64,000 bases of DNA, taken from assembly GCF_000741775.1 (NCBI RefSeq), contig NZ_JGZR01000001.1, forward strand, positions 124,001 to 188,000. Reading direction: 5' to 3'. Each line of letters opens with the position of its first letter. Within the stretch, counting starts at the first letter, position 1. The notes beneath the pieces are model-generated. The model was not told the origin of the DNA, ran no database searches, and saw only the letters and a program-made list of their open reading frames with translations. This document shows positions 8,563 to 16,502 of this stretch, one piece after another. Origin of the DNA: Bifidobacterium subtile (GTDB taxonomy: Bacteria > Actinomycetota > Actinomycetes > Actinomycetales > Bifidobacteriaceae). Both the position numbers and the translations under genes were made by a program.

Positions 8563-8600
8563 CGAGGGCCGCCGACATATCGCTATGTCGGCGGCCCTCG
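8563..8600. terminator. Long hairpin, possible bidirectional terminator
   Basis: CGAGGGCCGCCGACATA (8563-8579), loop TCGC, perfect complement at 8584-8600. It lies between converging genes. U runs are weak on both sides. Confidence 0.55.
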
Positions 8601-8634
8601 TGCGTTTACCGCTCAGGGTTAAGGGTTACGGCCC

Positions 8635-9342
8635 TCAGCTTTTTCCGGCGTAGGCATCGTCGAAGAAGCCGAGTTCGTAATGCACGGCTTGCGTGAAACG
8701 CTCGCGCTGCTCGGGATCGTCAGTGTCGGCGACGCGATTGAGTTCGCCGATCAGGAATGCCACCCACTCAGCAAAATCCTCGCCTCGGTGCACGTCGACC
8801 CAGCCTCTGTTCTGGGCCAGCTTGGGCATGCGGGTGCCGTGCGCGGTCTGCAGTTCGGCCCAGTCGAGATAGAGCGACTCCGCGACGGTGAGCACGATGA
8901 GCGCGTCGGCGTATGAGCGCGTTTCGAGCGTCGAGCGATACAGCTGCCGGAATCCCTGCGCTGAAGGCGTGAGCTGCGGGTTGTCGATCTCAGCCTGCGG
9001 CACTGCAAACTGGGCGAAACGGTCTTGGAAGTACGCGTCCTCATCGTTGGCGATGAAGCCGAGCTGCCGGGCGAGCCGGTTCTTGGCCGGCATCGTGTCG
9101 GACGAAGCGAGCGCCTGACCGAGCAGGGACAGGAAGTCGAAGGAGAACTGATTGTCTTGAATCAGATAGTCGCGCAGCACATCGTCGGGCAGCGTGTCGG
9201 CCACCAGCTCGCGCACGAAGCGGTGATCGATGGCGGCTTGCCACTCACCGTGCGCCAAAGTGCGGAAACGGTCGTAAGGTGTGGCGCTCGTGGCTTCGGA
9301 TGCGTCAGCGGATGTGGCAGCAGTCGTAATCGGAGTACTCAT
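8635..9342 (-). CDS. tenA: TenA-family protein without the catalytic cysteine (TenA_E type)
   Basis: A 235-aa all-helical TenA/THI-4 family protein. TenA enzymes hydrolyse aminopyrimidines for thiamin salvage. This one contains no cysteine at all. The position of the nucleophile in the classical TenA_C branch is occupied by IVLTVAESLYLDWA, as in the glutamate-dependent TenA_E branch. The start at 9342 is backed by GAGGAGA 6 nt upstream. Its ATG overlaps the TGA of the upstream tenA by 4 nt (ATGA), implying translational coupling. It falls under the TPP riboswitch at 10176-10251. The reaction is inferred from the family; its true substrate in TenA_E proteins is less certain. Confidence 0.85.
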   Translation of the reverse strand: MSTPITTAATSADASEATSATPYDRFRTLAHGEWQAAIDHRFVRELVADTLPDDVLRDYLIQDNQFSFDFLSLLGQALASSDTMPAKNRLARQLGFIANDEDAYFQDRFAQFAVPQAEIDNPQLTPSAQGFRQLYRSTLETRSYADALIVLTVAESLYLDWAELQTAHGTRMPKLAQNRGWVDVHRGEDFAEWVAFLIGELNRVADTDDPEQRERFTQAVHYELGFFDDAYAGKS

Positions 9343-10175
9343 CGAAGGTCTCCTCGCATATTGAATCGTGTATCGGATTGCGCATCGCCGTTGTCGGCTT
9401 GCGCATCGCTGCGCACGCCATCGTCGGAGAAATCAGGCCAAGGGCGGCGGTGCAGTGCCGAATCCCAGAAGAGGTATTCGTACCGCGTGGCGGTGCGGTA
9501 GGCGCGTCGCATCTCGTCGCGTTCCGCAGGCGAAGCCGATTGCGCGGCAATGTCCACATTGCGGCGAGCCTGTTCCACTGAAGCATGGAACTCTTCGCCG
9601 TCGTATTCGGCGATCCACTGGGCATATGGATGCTCGGGGTTGCGTTCCAGCAATGCCCCGGCCTGATGCGCCAGCCGTTCGGCGACATGCGCATACACCC
9701 AGAAGCAGGGGAGCACGGCTGCGGCACCCACCGGATACGGCGCCTGCGAGGTCTGCGCGACGAGGAACGACGTGTAGCCCAAGCATACCGGCGATGGCAG
9801 CTGGTCGGCCGGCGAAAGCAGATCGGGGCCGTTCGGCAGGACGCTGCGGTGCAGCTGCGTCTCCTCGATGCTGGCTCCGCGCGCGGCCTCGGCCCATGCG
9901 GCCGTCAGCTCGGAAGTGGGGCTTCGAGCGGAGAGCAGGGCGAGCGACTGCGCATATCCGCGCAGGTACAACGTGTCCTGATGCATGTAGAACTGGAAGT
10001 CGGTGGCGTTCAATTCGCCCGATCCCAGCAGCCTCAGGAACTCCATCCTATGAATGGCCGCCAATTCGGGGGCTGTCGACTCCCAAAGCTCATCGGTGAA
10101 GCGGCGGTCGTTCGACGGCGAAGCCGACGTTTGCGGTGATATTGATGATGACTGCGATCGCGAAAACTCGTCCAT
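9339..10175 (-). CDS. tenA: Aminopyrimidine aminohydrolase / thiaminase II (TenA_C type)
   Basis: A 278-aa TenA/THI-4 protein. It has the hallmark CLGYTSFLVAQ and VLPCFWVYAHVAERL, whose C157 corresponds to the nucleophile of Bacillus TenA (Cys135). It would cleave degraded thiamin or 4-amino-5-aminomethyl-2-methylpyrimidine to the hydroxymethyl pyrimidine used in salvage. An N-terminal tail of about 25 residues rich in Ser/Pro precedes the core, and a hydrophilic tail follows residue 255. It is the first gene of a two-gene minus-strand operon with the cysteine-less paralogue. Its ribosome-binding site (AAGGGA) is inside the 3' strand of the TPP riboswitch. Confidence 0.9.
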   Translation of the reverse strand: MDEFSRSQSSSISPQTSASPSNDRRFTDELWESTAPELAAIHRMEFLRLLGSGELNATDFQFYMHQDTLYLRGYAQSLALLSARSPTSELTAAWAEAARGASIEETQLHRSVLPNGPDLLSPADQLPSPVCLGYTSFLVAQTSQAPYPVGAAAVLPCFWVYAHVAERLAHQAGALLERNPEHPYAQWIAEYDGEEFHASVEQARRNVDIAAQSASPAERDEMRRAYRTATRYEYLFWDSALHRRPWPDFSDDGVRSDAQADNGDAQSDTRFNMRGDLR

Positions 10176-10251
10176 GACATCCCTTCGTCAGCATGATCTG
10201 CATCAGGTTCAACGGGTGTGGTCTCAGTCGCCGGCGGCGACACCCCGTGTC
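10176..10251 (-). promoter_or_regulatory. TPP riboswitch (THI element) controlling the tenA pair
   Basis: On the minus strand the region contains the conserved CTGAGA, ACCCGTTGAACCTGATG, CAGATCATGC and CGAAGGGA blocks in the usual THI-box order, after a GGGGTGTC opening. The final AAGGGA is both the switch's 3' strand and the tenA Shine-Dalgarno sequence, so ligand-bound RNA would block translation directly. Confidence 0.93.
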
Positions 10252-10259
10252 GATTGCCG

Positions 10260-10288
10260 ATTGTAGCAGCGCAGGCGGATGCGGTCCA
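10260..10288 (-). promoter_or_regulatory. Promoter of the tenA operon
   Basis: Read on the minus strand: TACAAT (-10, plus-strand 10260-10265), 17-bp spacer, TGGACC (weak -35, 10283-10288). The predicted start near 10253 falls just before the first base of the TPP riboswitch. Confidence 0.65.
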
Positions 10289-10349
10289 GACCGGCTTGCG
10301 TCGGTTGAGAGCGTGCGGTGGTTGGGACCGTGCTTGGGCAGGAGACTAA

Positions 10350-10635
10350 TGGAACGAATGCGCCGTTGAGTTGCGGGGGTGCGGACGAAAAGTTGGATAT
10401 GCTTTTCGTCCGCACCGTTTCGTCCGCACCCCTTCGATTAGCGTCCGGATTGTAGCGCTGATTTTGACCGAGCGCTACAAAACGGTCTCTGAGACTTCGT
10501 TATCGTCCGGATTGTAGCGTTAGGGTGTAGCTGACGCTACAAAACGGTCTGTAAGGCTTCGTTATCGTCCGGATTGTAGCGTCAGGACGTGGCTAGCGCT
10601 ACGAAACGGACGCTGAGGGGGGCGTATTCGTTCCA
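10350..10635. repeat. Nested palindromic array: outer inverted repeat, hairpin and three 62-bp units
   Basis: TGGAACGAATGCGCC (10350-10364) is mirrored at 10621-10635 with one mismatch. Inside is a 15-bp hairpin arm GGTGCGGACGAAAAG (10378-10392/10402-10416), with a further copy of its right arm at 10417-10430. Three tandem units then begin GTCCGGATTGTAGCG at 10443, 10505 and 10567 (62-bp period). Each unit contains GTAGCG and its complement CGCTAC. A two-unit relative with the same period is at 24839-24954. No gene is supported here. Confidence 0.8.
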
Positions 10636-10841
10636 TGAGCCGATGATGTTCGTGCGTTCTTCGATAACGTGTTGCGTGAAGTGGAGCCGGAGGTACGCCT
10701 TTGTCCGTCCGCCTCCAGTTGCCAGTCTATAGGCACTTCATAGCGAGCAACCACGTGCCCCATTGCGATATGGTCGCACGCGGCGTGTCGCAAGCGTATG
10801 CCTTACGCGCCCCCTGCACGCTGCACTCCCTGCGCTTCGTC

Positions 10842-10954
10842 AGCGTACGTTTCATGACACGTTTGCAGGTCTGTATTGGAAAACGTACGCTGCCGACGGC
10901 TTAGCGTACGTTTTCCGATACGGGGTCGTGCAGCATGCTGAAAAACGTACGCTT
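10842..10954. repeat. Palindromic array built on AGCGTACGTTT
   Basis: Four alternating half-sites: AGCGTACGTTT (10842), AAAACGTACGCT (10880), AGCGTACGTTTTCC (10903) and AAAACGTACGCT (10942). Like-oriented sites are 61-62 bp apart, the same period as the 10443 and 24839 arrays, but the word repeated is different. It lies about 80 bp before the IMPACT-family gene. Confidence 0.75.
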
Positions 10955-11035
10955 GGGGACCGTGGGCTGCGTGCCTGTCGCTCAGCCGCAAGCAATACAG
11001 CCGTGAGTCGGGGGTCGTGGACACCATAGGTATCG

Positions 11036-11767
11036 ATGAACAATGCAGCACGTATCGGCCACGCAGAATCCGCGGATTCCACACCCTTCCCGGTTTCCAC
11101 GGACTACACCGTGCTCAATGAGCCCGAGCGCCCGGCGCAGGGTTCCTTCGTCGAACGCAAATCCGAATTCATCGGCAACGCCTGCCATGTGGCCACACTC
11201 GATGAGGCGCTCGCCTTCGTGCAGACGATTCGCGAGCATCATCCCAAGGCCCGGCATGTGGCCTATGCGGGCGTATGCGGTGCCAGCGAGCAGCTGAGCG
11301 AGCGCATGAGCGATGATGGCGAGCCTTCGGGCACGGCTGGAAAGCCCATTCTGGATGTGCTGCGCACGAAGCGTCTCACCGATTGCGTGGTGAGCGTCAC
11401 GCGGTACTTCGGCGGGGTACTGCTGGGGTCGGGAGGCCTGATTCGCGCTTATGCAACGGCGGCTTCGATGGCCTTGGAGGCTGCCGACACGGCTGCTTTG
11501 ATGCCCAGTCGGCACTACCGGGTCGCACTGGAATACCGGCATTTGGGCGCATTCGAACACTTGCTGGAATCGGTGCAGGGCACCAGAGTGGATGTGAGCT
11601 ATGCCCAAGGAGTCGTATTCGAGGTGCTGGTGCCATGCGAGCGGTGCGATCGCTTCGAATCGCGGCTGCGCGACGCATTCAGCGGCACGGTGCGGCCGCA
11701 GGCGCTAGACACGGTCAATCAGGTCGTGCCGCAGACAGCGCCCCCGCAGACCGTGCTTCCGCAATGA
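11036..11767 (+). CDS. IMPACT/YigZ family protein (UPF0029)
   Basis: A 243-aa protein with the family's N-terminal core SFVERKSEFIGNACHV (residues about 37-52), HVAYAGVCG, the SDDGEPSGTAGKPIL signature (about 94-108) and VVSVTRYFGGVLLGSGGLIRAY (two adjoining blocks, about 119-140). A small C-terminal DUF1949-like ferredoxin-fold follows. The family is widespread; members are implicated in translation-associated control, but the biochemical role here is unknown. The ATG at 11036 gives an N-terminal extension of about 20 residues, and no strong ribosome-binding site is seen. Confidence 0.85.
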   Translation: MNNAARIGHAESADSTPFPVSTDYTVLNEPERPAQGSFVERKSEFIGNACHVATLDEALAFVQTIREHHPKARHVAYAGVCGASEQLSERMSDDGEPSGTAGKPILDVLRTKRLTDCVVSVTRYFGGVLLGSGGLIRAYATAASMALEAADTAALMPSRHYRVALEYRHLGAFEHLLESVQGTRVDVSYAQGVVFEVLVPCERCDRFESRLRDAFSGTVRPQALDTVNQVVPQTAPPQTVLPQ

Positions 11768-11864
11768 ATTGTGCTTCCGCAGTGAGCCGTGCTTCGGCTG
11801 GGCAAGCTGCTGTGAGATGCTCCCCAGCGGTTCTGTCTCGGTGAAGTTCTTAAGGGCAGGCGAT

Positions 11865-12713
11865 ATGCTGGGCGATATGAGCGAATTGCAGGAAACGGCG
11901 CAGGAACCGGCACGGCAGGCCGGAGCGGAAGACGCCAATCAGTCGCAGAAGGATGCTGTGCGGCCAGGAGACGCTGCTGCCGCTGAGAGCACCGAAACGA
12001 ATACCGGGGCGAGCGGCTCAACGGCGGATAGCGACAATGCGACGGACAATGCCCTTCCCGCCTCTTCCTCCGCGCTCGCCGCCATTTCGGCCGTCCCGGT
12101 CAATTCCGGCAAACCCGACGATTTTGAACCGTTGACCGATACCTACGAGCGGCTGCGACATTCCCATGACAGCGCCGAGCTGAGCGAATTCGCGCGCAGG
12201 CCTCTGCCCGACAAGGCCGATCAGGCGGCGTTCTCCCGAGCGACCGCATTGCTCGAAGCGGTGGCCGGCAACCCCAGCACTCCGATCGAGGACCGTGTGC
12301 AGCTGGCGCAGACCATGCCGTTCCCGAATGTGCTGGTCAAGCTTTCCGTCGACTCTGCGCCTGAAGTGCGCCGAGCGGTGGCGGGCAACGCCGACGATAA
12401 GAACTGGCTGGTCGGGCGGCTCACCAAGGATGAGGATGCCCAAGTGCGCGATATCGCCCTGCGCAACGGGCGCACCTCGTGGAAGATGCGTCTGGAAGGT
12501 GCGCAGAACCCGCAGACCAGTCCTGAAACGCTTGATTTTCTAGCCAAGCTGGGGGCGGAGCTTGAGTCCAGCGCCTCCGATGTGCTTTCCTCGATGGTCC
12601 GCCGCGCCGTCGCGCTCAATCCGCAAGCGGCGCGGCCGACGCTGGAACGGCTCGCCGCGGATTCCTCGCCGCAGGTTGCCAAGGCCGCCCGCTCGCGGCT
12701 ACAGGACCAATGA
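11865..12713 (+). CDS. Leucine-rich-repeat-variant / HEAT-like repeat protein, function unknown
   Basis: About 282 aa. The N-terminal 90 residues are low-complexity Ala/Ser/Asp/Glu and probably disordered. From about residue 100 on it carries helical repeats of the variant type, such as VAGNPSTPIEDRVQLAQ, VDSAPEVRRAVAGNADD, DEDAQVRDIALRNGRT and ALNPQAARPTLERLAAD. Such repeats usually form a protein-binding solenoid. AAGGG at 11852 suits ATG 11865. The in-frame ATG at 11877 is an equally plausible start. No operon partner is evident. Confidence 0.65.
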   Translation: MLGDMSELQETAQEPARQAGAEDANQSQKDAVRPGDAAAAESTETNTGASGSTADSDNATDNALPASSSALAAISAVPVNSGKPDDFEPLTDTYERLRHSHDSAELSEFARRPLPDKADQAAFSRATALLEAVAGNPSTPIEDRVQLAQTMPFPNVLVKLSVDSAPEVRRAVAGNADDKNWLVGRLTKDEDAQVRDIALRNGRTSWKMRLEGAQNPQTSPETLDFLAKLGAELESSASDVLSSMVRRAVALNPQAARPTLERLAADSSPQVAKAARSRLQDQ

Positions 12714-12804
12714 ATGCCGACGAATGCGTGGATTACAAGGTGAGTTACGCCACATGACCCTCGCTATGGTGGACGCAGGTGCCGTATAGAGCCAAATTAG
12801 GGGT

Positions 12805-12816
12805 TATACTGGAGGA
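12805..12816 (+). promoter_or_regulatory. -10 box for a likely leaderless malQ transcript
   Basis: TATACT (12805-12810) ends 6 nt before the malQ ATG, which would place +1 on the A of the start codon. A GGAGG at 12811 is too close to the ATG to act as a normal ribosome-binding site. Confidence 0.55.
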
Positions 12817-14985
12817 ATGACACAGAAAGTCGAAAGCGAAGAACGCTTGGCGCGTCCTCTGATCCGATTGGCTCGGCTGGTCGGGGTGGAGACCAGCTAC
12901 ATCGGGCAGAGCAGCGATTACCACGAAATCGAAGATGATGTCCTGATCGCTGTGCTCGGTGCCTTGGGCGTTGACGCTGCGAGCGATAAGGCCGTAGCGC
13001 AATCCATCACAGCAATACTGAACGACCGGCATCGGCGTTTGGTGGCACCCACCGTGCTGCACACCGTAGGCGAGGAGAGCGCGGTTCCGGTCAATACCGG
13101 CGTGCTCGACGTCCCCTCGGCCAGCATCACCTTGGAGAATGGCGAGGAATTCGGCGGCGACGTGGCCATCGGCGTGGGGGACGGTTCGCCGGTATACCCG
13201 CTTGAGGATTCCTTCGTGACCACGGCCTCGATCATGATTCCTGCGGATCTGCCTATGGGCTACCACACGCTGCATGTCGCGGTCGGGGAGCGCACGCAGG
13301 ACGCCACGCTGATCAGCGCGCCGGAGAGGATCGAGCCCTTGGAGCCGCTCAAGGACGGCCGGATGTGGGGTTGGATGGCCCAGCTGTATTCCATTCGTTC
13401 GGCTCAGTCGTGGGGCGTGGGCGATTTCGCCGATCTGAAGACGCTGCTGGTGGAGTCGAAAGGCAAAACCGGCGCCGATTTCCTGCTGATCAACCCGCTG
13501 CATGCCGCCGAGCCGGTGCCGCCGCTCACGCCGTCGCCCTACTTGCCGGTTTCGCGCCGTTTCGTGAACTTCACCTACATCCGGCCCGAAGACATCGAGG
13601 AATACGGTTTCCTGGACGAGGACACGCGGGCGCAGATCGACGATTTGAAAGCCCAGGTCGAGGCGCTCAATGGCGATGCGCAGCTCATCGATCGCGATGC
13701 GATGTGGCGCTCGAAGATGCGTGCGCTCTGGCTCATCTTCAAAGCCGGTCTGGGCGCTGCGCGGCAGGCGCAGTTCGACCAGTTCAAGCAGGCCACCGGC
13801 GACGAGCTTGAAGCCTACGCGACCTGGTGCCTGTGCTACGACAAGTGGGGCGCTCCTGACGACAACGACCCCAACAGTTGGATTCACACGCTGTCTAAGG
13901 ATTCCGAGCAGATCGCGCAGATTCGCGAGCAGTTCCCCGACACGCTCGACTTCTACTGCTGGCTCGAATGGGTCGCCATCGGACAGCTCGAAGACGCTCA
14001 GCGCGCGGCCAAGGGCGCGGGCATGGGCATCGGCATCATGTCGGATATGGCCGTCGGCGTGCACCCGGCCGGCTCCGAGGTGTGGTGGAATCCCGAGCGC
14101 TTCGCCAAAGGCGCTACGGTCGGCGTCCCGCCGGACTACTTCAATCAGCAGGGCCAGAATTGGAGTCAGCCGCCGTTAAGCCCGCTGTCGCTGGAATCCA
14201 CGGGATACCAGGTCTATCGTGACTTGGTGCATGGCATGTTCTCGCAGGCCGGTGCGGTGCGCATCGACCATATTCTGGGTCTCTTCCGGCTGTGGTGGAT
14301 ACCGCAGGGCCATACGGCCACGCAAGGCGCCTACGTGCGCTACGACAGCGAGACCATGCTCGGCATCCTGGCCATCGAAACTGAACGCGCACATGGCGTG
14401 ATCGTGGGCGAGGATCTCGGCGTGGTGCCCAAATTCGTGGTCGATTCGCTCAAGCGTCACGGGATTCTGGGCTGCACGGTCGAATGGTTCGAGCAGAAGG
14501 ACGGCGTGTTCCTGCCGCCCGACACTTGGCGTCGCGATGCGCTCGCCTCCGTCAACACGCATGACCTGCCGCCGGCCGCGGGGTATCTGAGCTATGAGCA
14601 TGTCGAGATACGCGATCGGCTCCATCTGCTCACCATGCCCGTCGAGGAGTTCAAGGCCGAAGCGATTCAGGAGCATAACGCGATGCTCTCGATGCTGGTC
14701 GACAAAGGCTTCCTCGATCCGGCGCTCATCACCGAGGAAACCGAGCACGAGCAGCTGATCGTCGAGGCGCTCTACCGTGGGCTCAAGGCTGCGCCGAGCA
14801 GGCTCTTGGCGGCTTCGCTGACCGATGCGGTGGGAGAGCACCGCACCCAGAACCAGCCGGGCACCAACAACGAATACCCGAATTGGCGCATCCCGCTGGC
14901 TGACGAGAATGGCGACGTCGTGCCGCTCGAGACGCTTTTCGACAACTCCCGTCTGCAATCCCTTGCCGCGATCATGCGCGACTGA
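12817..14985 (+). CDS. malQ: 4-alpha-glucanotransferase (amylomaltase)
   Basis: A 722-aa GH77 enzyme of the long actinobacterial type. It transfers alpha-1,4-glucan segments between maltodextrins in the cytoplasm. Catalytic residues are visible: nucleophile D484 in VRIDHILG, acid/base E532 in VGEDLGVVP and D583 in NTHDLPPAAGY. The N-terminal 170 residues are the extra domain typical of actinobacterial MalQ. The C-terminus has TNNEYPNWRIPL. It probably works with GlgX (16503-18779) on glycogen and maltodextrin. Confidence 0.95.
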   Translation: MTQKVESEERLARPLIRLARLVGVETSYIGQSSDYHEIEDDVLIAVLGALGVDAASDKAVAQSITAILNDRHRRLVAPTVLHTVGEESAVPVNTGVLDVPSASITLENGEEFGGDVAIGVGDGSPVYPLEDSFVTTASIMIPADLPMGYHTLHVAVGERTQDATLISAPERIEPLEPLKDGRMWGWMAQLYSIRSAQSWGVGDFADLKTLLVESKGKTGADFLLINPLHAAEPVPPLTPSPYLPVSRRFVNFTYIRPEDIEEYGFLDEDTRAQIDDLKAQVEALNGDAQLIDRDAMWRSKMRALWLIFKAGLGAARQAQFDQFKQATGDELEAYATWCLCYDKWGAPDDNDPNSWIHTLSKDSEQIAQIREQFPDTLDFYCWLEWVAIGQLEDAQRAAKGAGMGIGIMSDMAVGVHPAGSEVWWNPERFAKGATVGVPPDYFNQQGQNWSQPPLSPLSLESTGYQVYRDLVHGMFSQAGAVRIDHILGLFRLWWIPQGHTATQGAYVRYDSETMLGILAIETERAHGVIVGEDLGVVPKFVVDSLKRHGILGCTVEWFEQKDGVFLPPDTWRRDALASVNTHDLPPAAGYLSYEHVEIRDRLHLLTMPVEEFKAEAIQEHNAMLSMLVDKGFLDPALITEETEHEQLIVEALYRGLKAAPSRLLAASLTDAVGEHRTQNQPGTNNEYPNWRIPLADENGDVVPLETLFDNSRLQSLAAIMRD

Positions 14986-15337
14986 GCACCCCGGCCTAGC
15001 GTTTTCCCGGGATTTTGCGGCGGCTGCGCCTCGGAACCGTTGCAGGCACCGCTGAGGGTTCCGGTTCGGCGCAATCCCGGGAACATGCGGAACACGCGAA
15101 TAAGGGATGGCTCGCCATAGCCGGCTCGCCGCATGGCGTGTCGGGCGTGTTGCAGGAAGTCAAGGCTCGCGATATAGTTGAGGATTGTTGTGTTTCCCTA
15201 AGGGGTCCTTCAAAGCGCTTTCCCACTCGCAACCGAGGACTTTCAGGGAGCCCACGGATAATGAGGCTGAAACTGTCGTGACTTTTCACCACGGCTCTCG
15301 AAGCCCGGAACACAATAACCTAAGAAAAGGTACACTC
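14986..15337 (+). other. malQ-rplM intergenic region and rplM leader
   Basis: CCCGGGATT (15006-15014) and its complement at 15073-15081 bracket a CGGAACC/GGTTCCG hairpin, a likely malQ terminator. A related arrangement is at 48481-48545. The last 150 nt form a long leader before rplM in which GTTGTG (about 15187) can pair with CACAAT (about 15311). This could be a ribosomal-protein autoregulatory leader, but it is not recognisable as a known motif. Confidence 0.4.
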
Positions 15338-15787
15338 GTGAAAACTTTCACACCGAAGCCAGCTGATCTGACTCACGACTGGTACGTCATCGACGCGACT
15401 GACGTGGTGCTCGGCCGTCTTGCCACCCAGGCGGCGACGCTGCTGCGCGGCAAGAACAAGCCGACCTTCGCGCCTCACGCCGATTCCGGCAACCATGTCA
15501 TCATCGTCAACGCCGCGAAGATCGCGCTGACGGGCAACAAGCTGGGCAAGGAGCTGTACATGCACTCCGGACGTCCCGGCGGCCTGCGCAGCGACAACTA
15601 CGGCGATCTGCTGCAGCGCAACCCCGAGCGCATCGTCACCACGGCGATCAAGGGCATGCTGCCCAAGAACCGCCTGTCCAAGGTGCAGCTGGATCGACTC
15701 CACGTCTTCGCTGGCGCCGAGCACCCGCACACCCCCCAGAAGCCCCAGAACTACGAGATCTCCCAGGTCTCGCAGCAGGCCAAGTGA
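15338..15787 (+). CDS. rplM: 50S ribosomal protein L13
   Basis: 149 aa. L13 binds domain II of 23S rRNA early in assembly. Signature stretches: [37 protein letters not shown] (adjacent), and the end of the family signature [18 protein letters not shown] with the usual HPHTPQKP. The start is GTG 15338, 7 nt after AAGAAAAGG. The longer in-frame ATG at 15185 would add 51 unlike residues. It forms an operon with rpsI, 23 nt downstream. Confidence 0.96.
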   Translation: MKTFTPKPADLTHDWYVIDATDVVLGRLATQAATLLRGKNKPTFAPHADSGNHVIIVNAAKIALTGNKLGKELYMHSGRPGGLRSDNYGDLLQRNPERIVTTAIKGMLPKNRLSKVQLDRLHVFAGAEHPHTPQKPQNYEISQVSQQAK

Positions 15788-15810
15788 ACCGAAAAGGAGA
15801 CAAGAGAAAC

Positions 15811-16302
15811 ATGGCTGAAAACACCAACGACTCCGCGGTTCTCGAGACCGAAGAGGAGCTCACTTCCTACAGCACCGAGACCAACTCCGGCGCAGGCACC
15901 GGCACCTCGGCGATCGAGCCGGGCTACGGCACCGGCCGCCGCAAGGAAGCCGTCGCCCGCGTGCGACTGATTCCGGGTTCCGGCAAGTGGACCGTCAACG
16001 GGCACACGCTTGAGGAGTACTTCCCCTCTCGCCTGCAGCAGCGTGAGGTCAACTCGCCGATCGTGCTGCTCAAGCTCGAAAACAAGTTCGACGCGATCGT
16101 CCTCGTCGAGGGCGGCGGCACCACCGGCCAGGCCGGCGCAATCCGCTTGGGCGTGGCCCGTGCGCTCAACGCCATCGACCGCGACGCGAACCGCGCGGCT
16201 CTGAAGAAGGCCGGATTCCTGACTCGCGACGCCCGCGCCGTCGAGCGCAAGAAGGCCGGTCTGCACAAGGCCCGCCGCGCTCCGCAGTTCTCGAAGCGCT
16301 AG
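15811..16302 (+). CDS. rpsI: 30S ribosomal protein S9
   Basis: 163 aa with an acidic N-terminal extension of about 35 residues, common in actinobacteria. The core runs from [14 protein letters not shown] to the basic tail RRAPQFSKR, whose last residues reach the P-site tRNA. AAAGGAG lies upstream of ATG 15811. It is the second gene of the rplM-rpsI operon. Confidence 0.96.
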   Translation: MAENTNDSAVLETEEELTSYSTETNSGAGTGTSAIEPGYGTGRRKEAVARVRLIPGSGKWTVNGHTLEEYFPSRLQQREVNSPIVLLKLENKFDAIVLVEGGGTTGQAGAIRLGVARALNAIDRDANRAALKKAGFLTRDARAVERKKAGLHKARRAPQFSKR

Positions 16303-16324
16303 GTTTTGCGCGTTATATGCAATA

Positions 16325-16367
16325 CGACATTGGCCCCCTGCGATGCACTCGCAGGGGGCCAATGTCG
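16325..16367 (+). terminator. Terminator of rplM-rpsI
   Basis: CGACATTGGCCCCCTGCG (16325-16342), 7-nt loop, perfect complement 16350-16367. An 18-bp stem between converging genes, with only a short U-rich tail. Confidence 0.75.
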
Positions 16368-16393
16368 TTGAGAATAGACATGTCTGGGATTCC

Positions 16394-16470
16394 ATACACA
16401 AGTCGGTAGATAAGTGATTTGCATCATTGCAATGATGCGGATGAGAAAAACTATCTACCGACTTGTGTAT
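16394..16470. repeat. 19-bp perfect inverted repeat enclosing an 18-bp palindrome
   Basis: ATACACAAGTCGGTAGATA (16394-16412) is exactly mirrored at 16452-16470. Between them GCATCATTGCAATGATGC (16421-16438) is a perfect palindrome. It sits between the rpsI terminator and the glgX stop. Confidence 0.8.
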
Positions 16471-16502
16471 AGCAGTCCTGACGCGTCGCCGCCACGCCGG
16501 CC

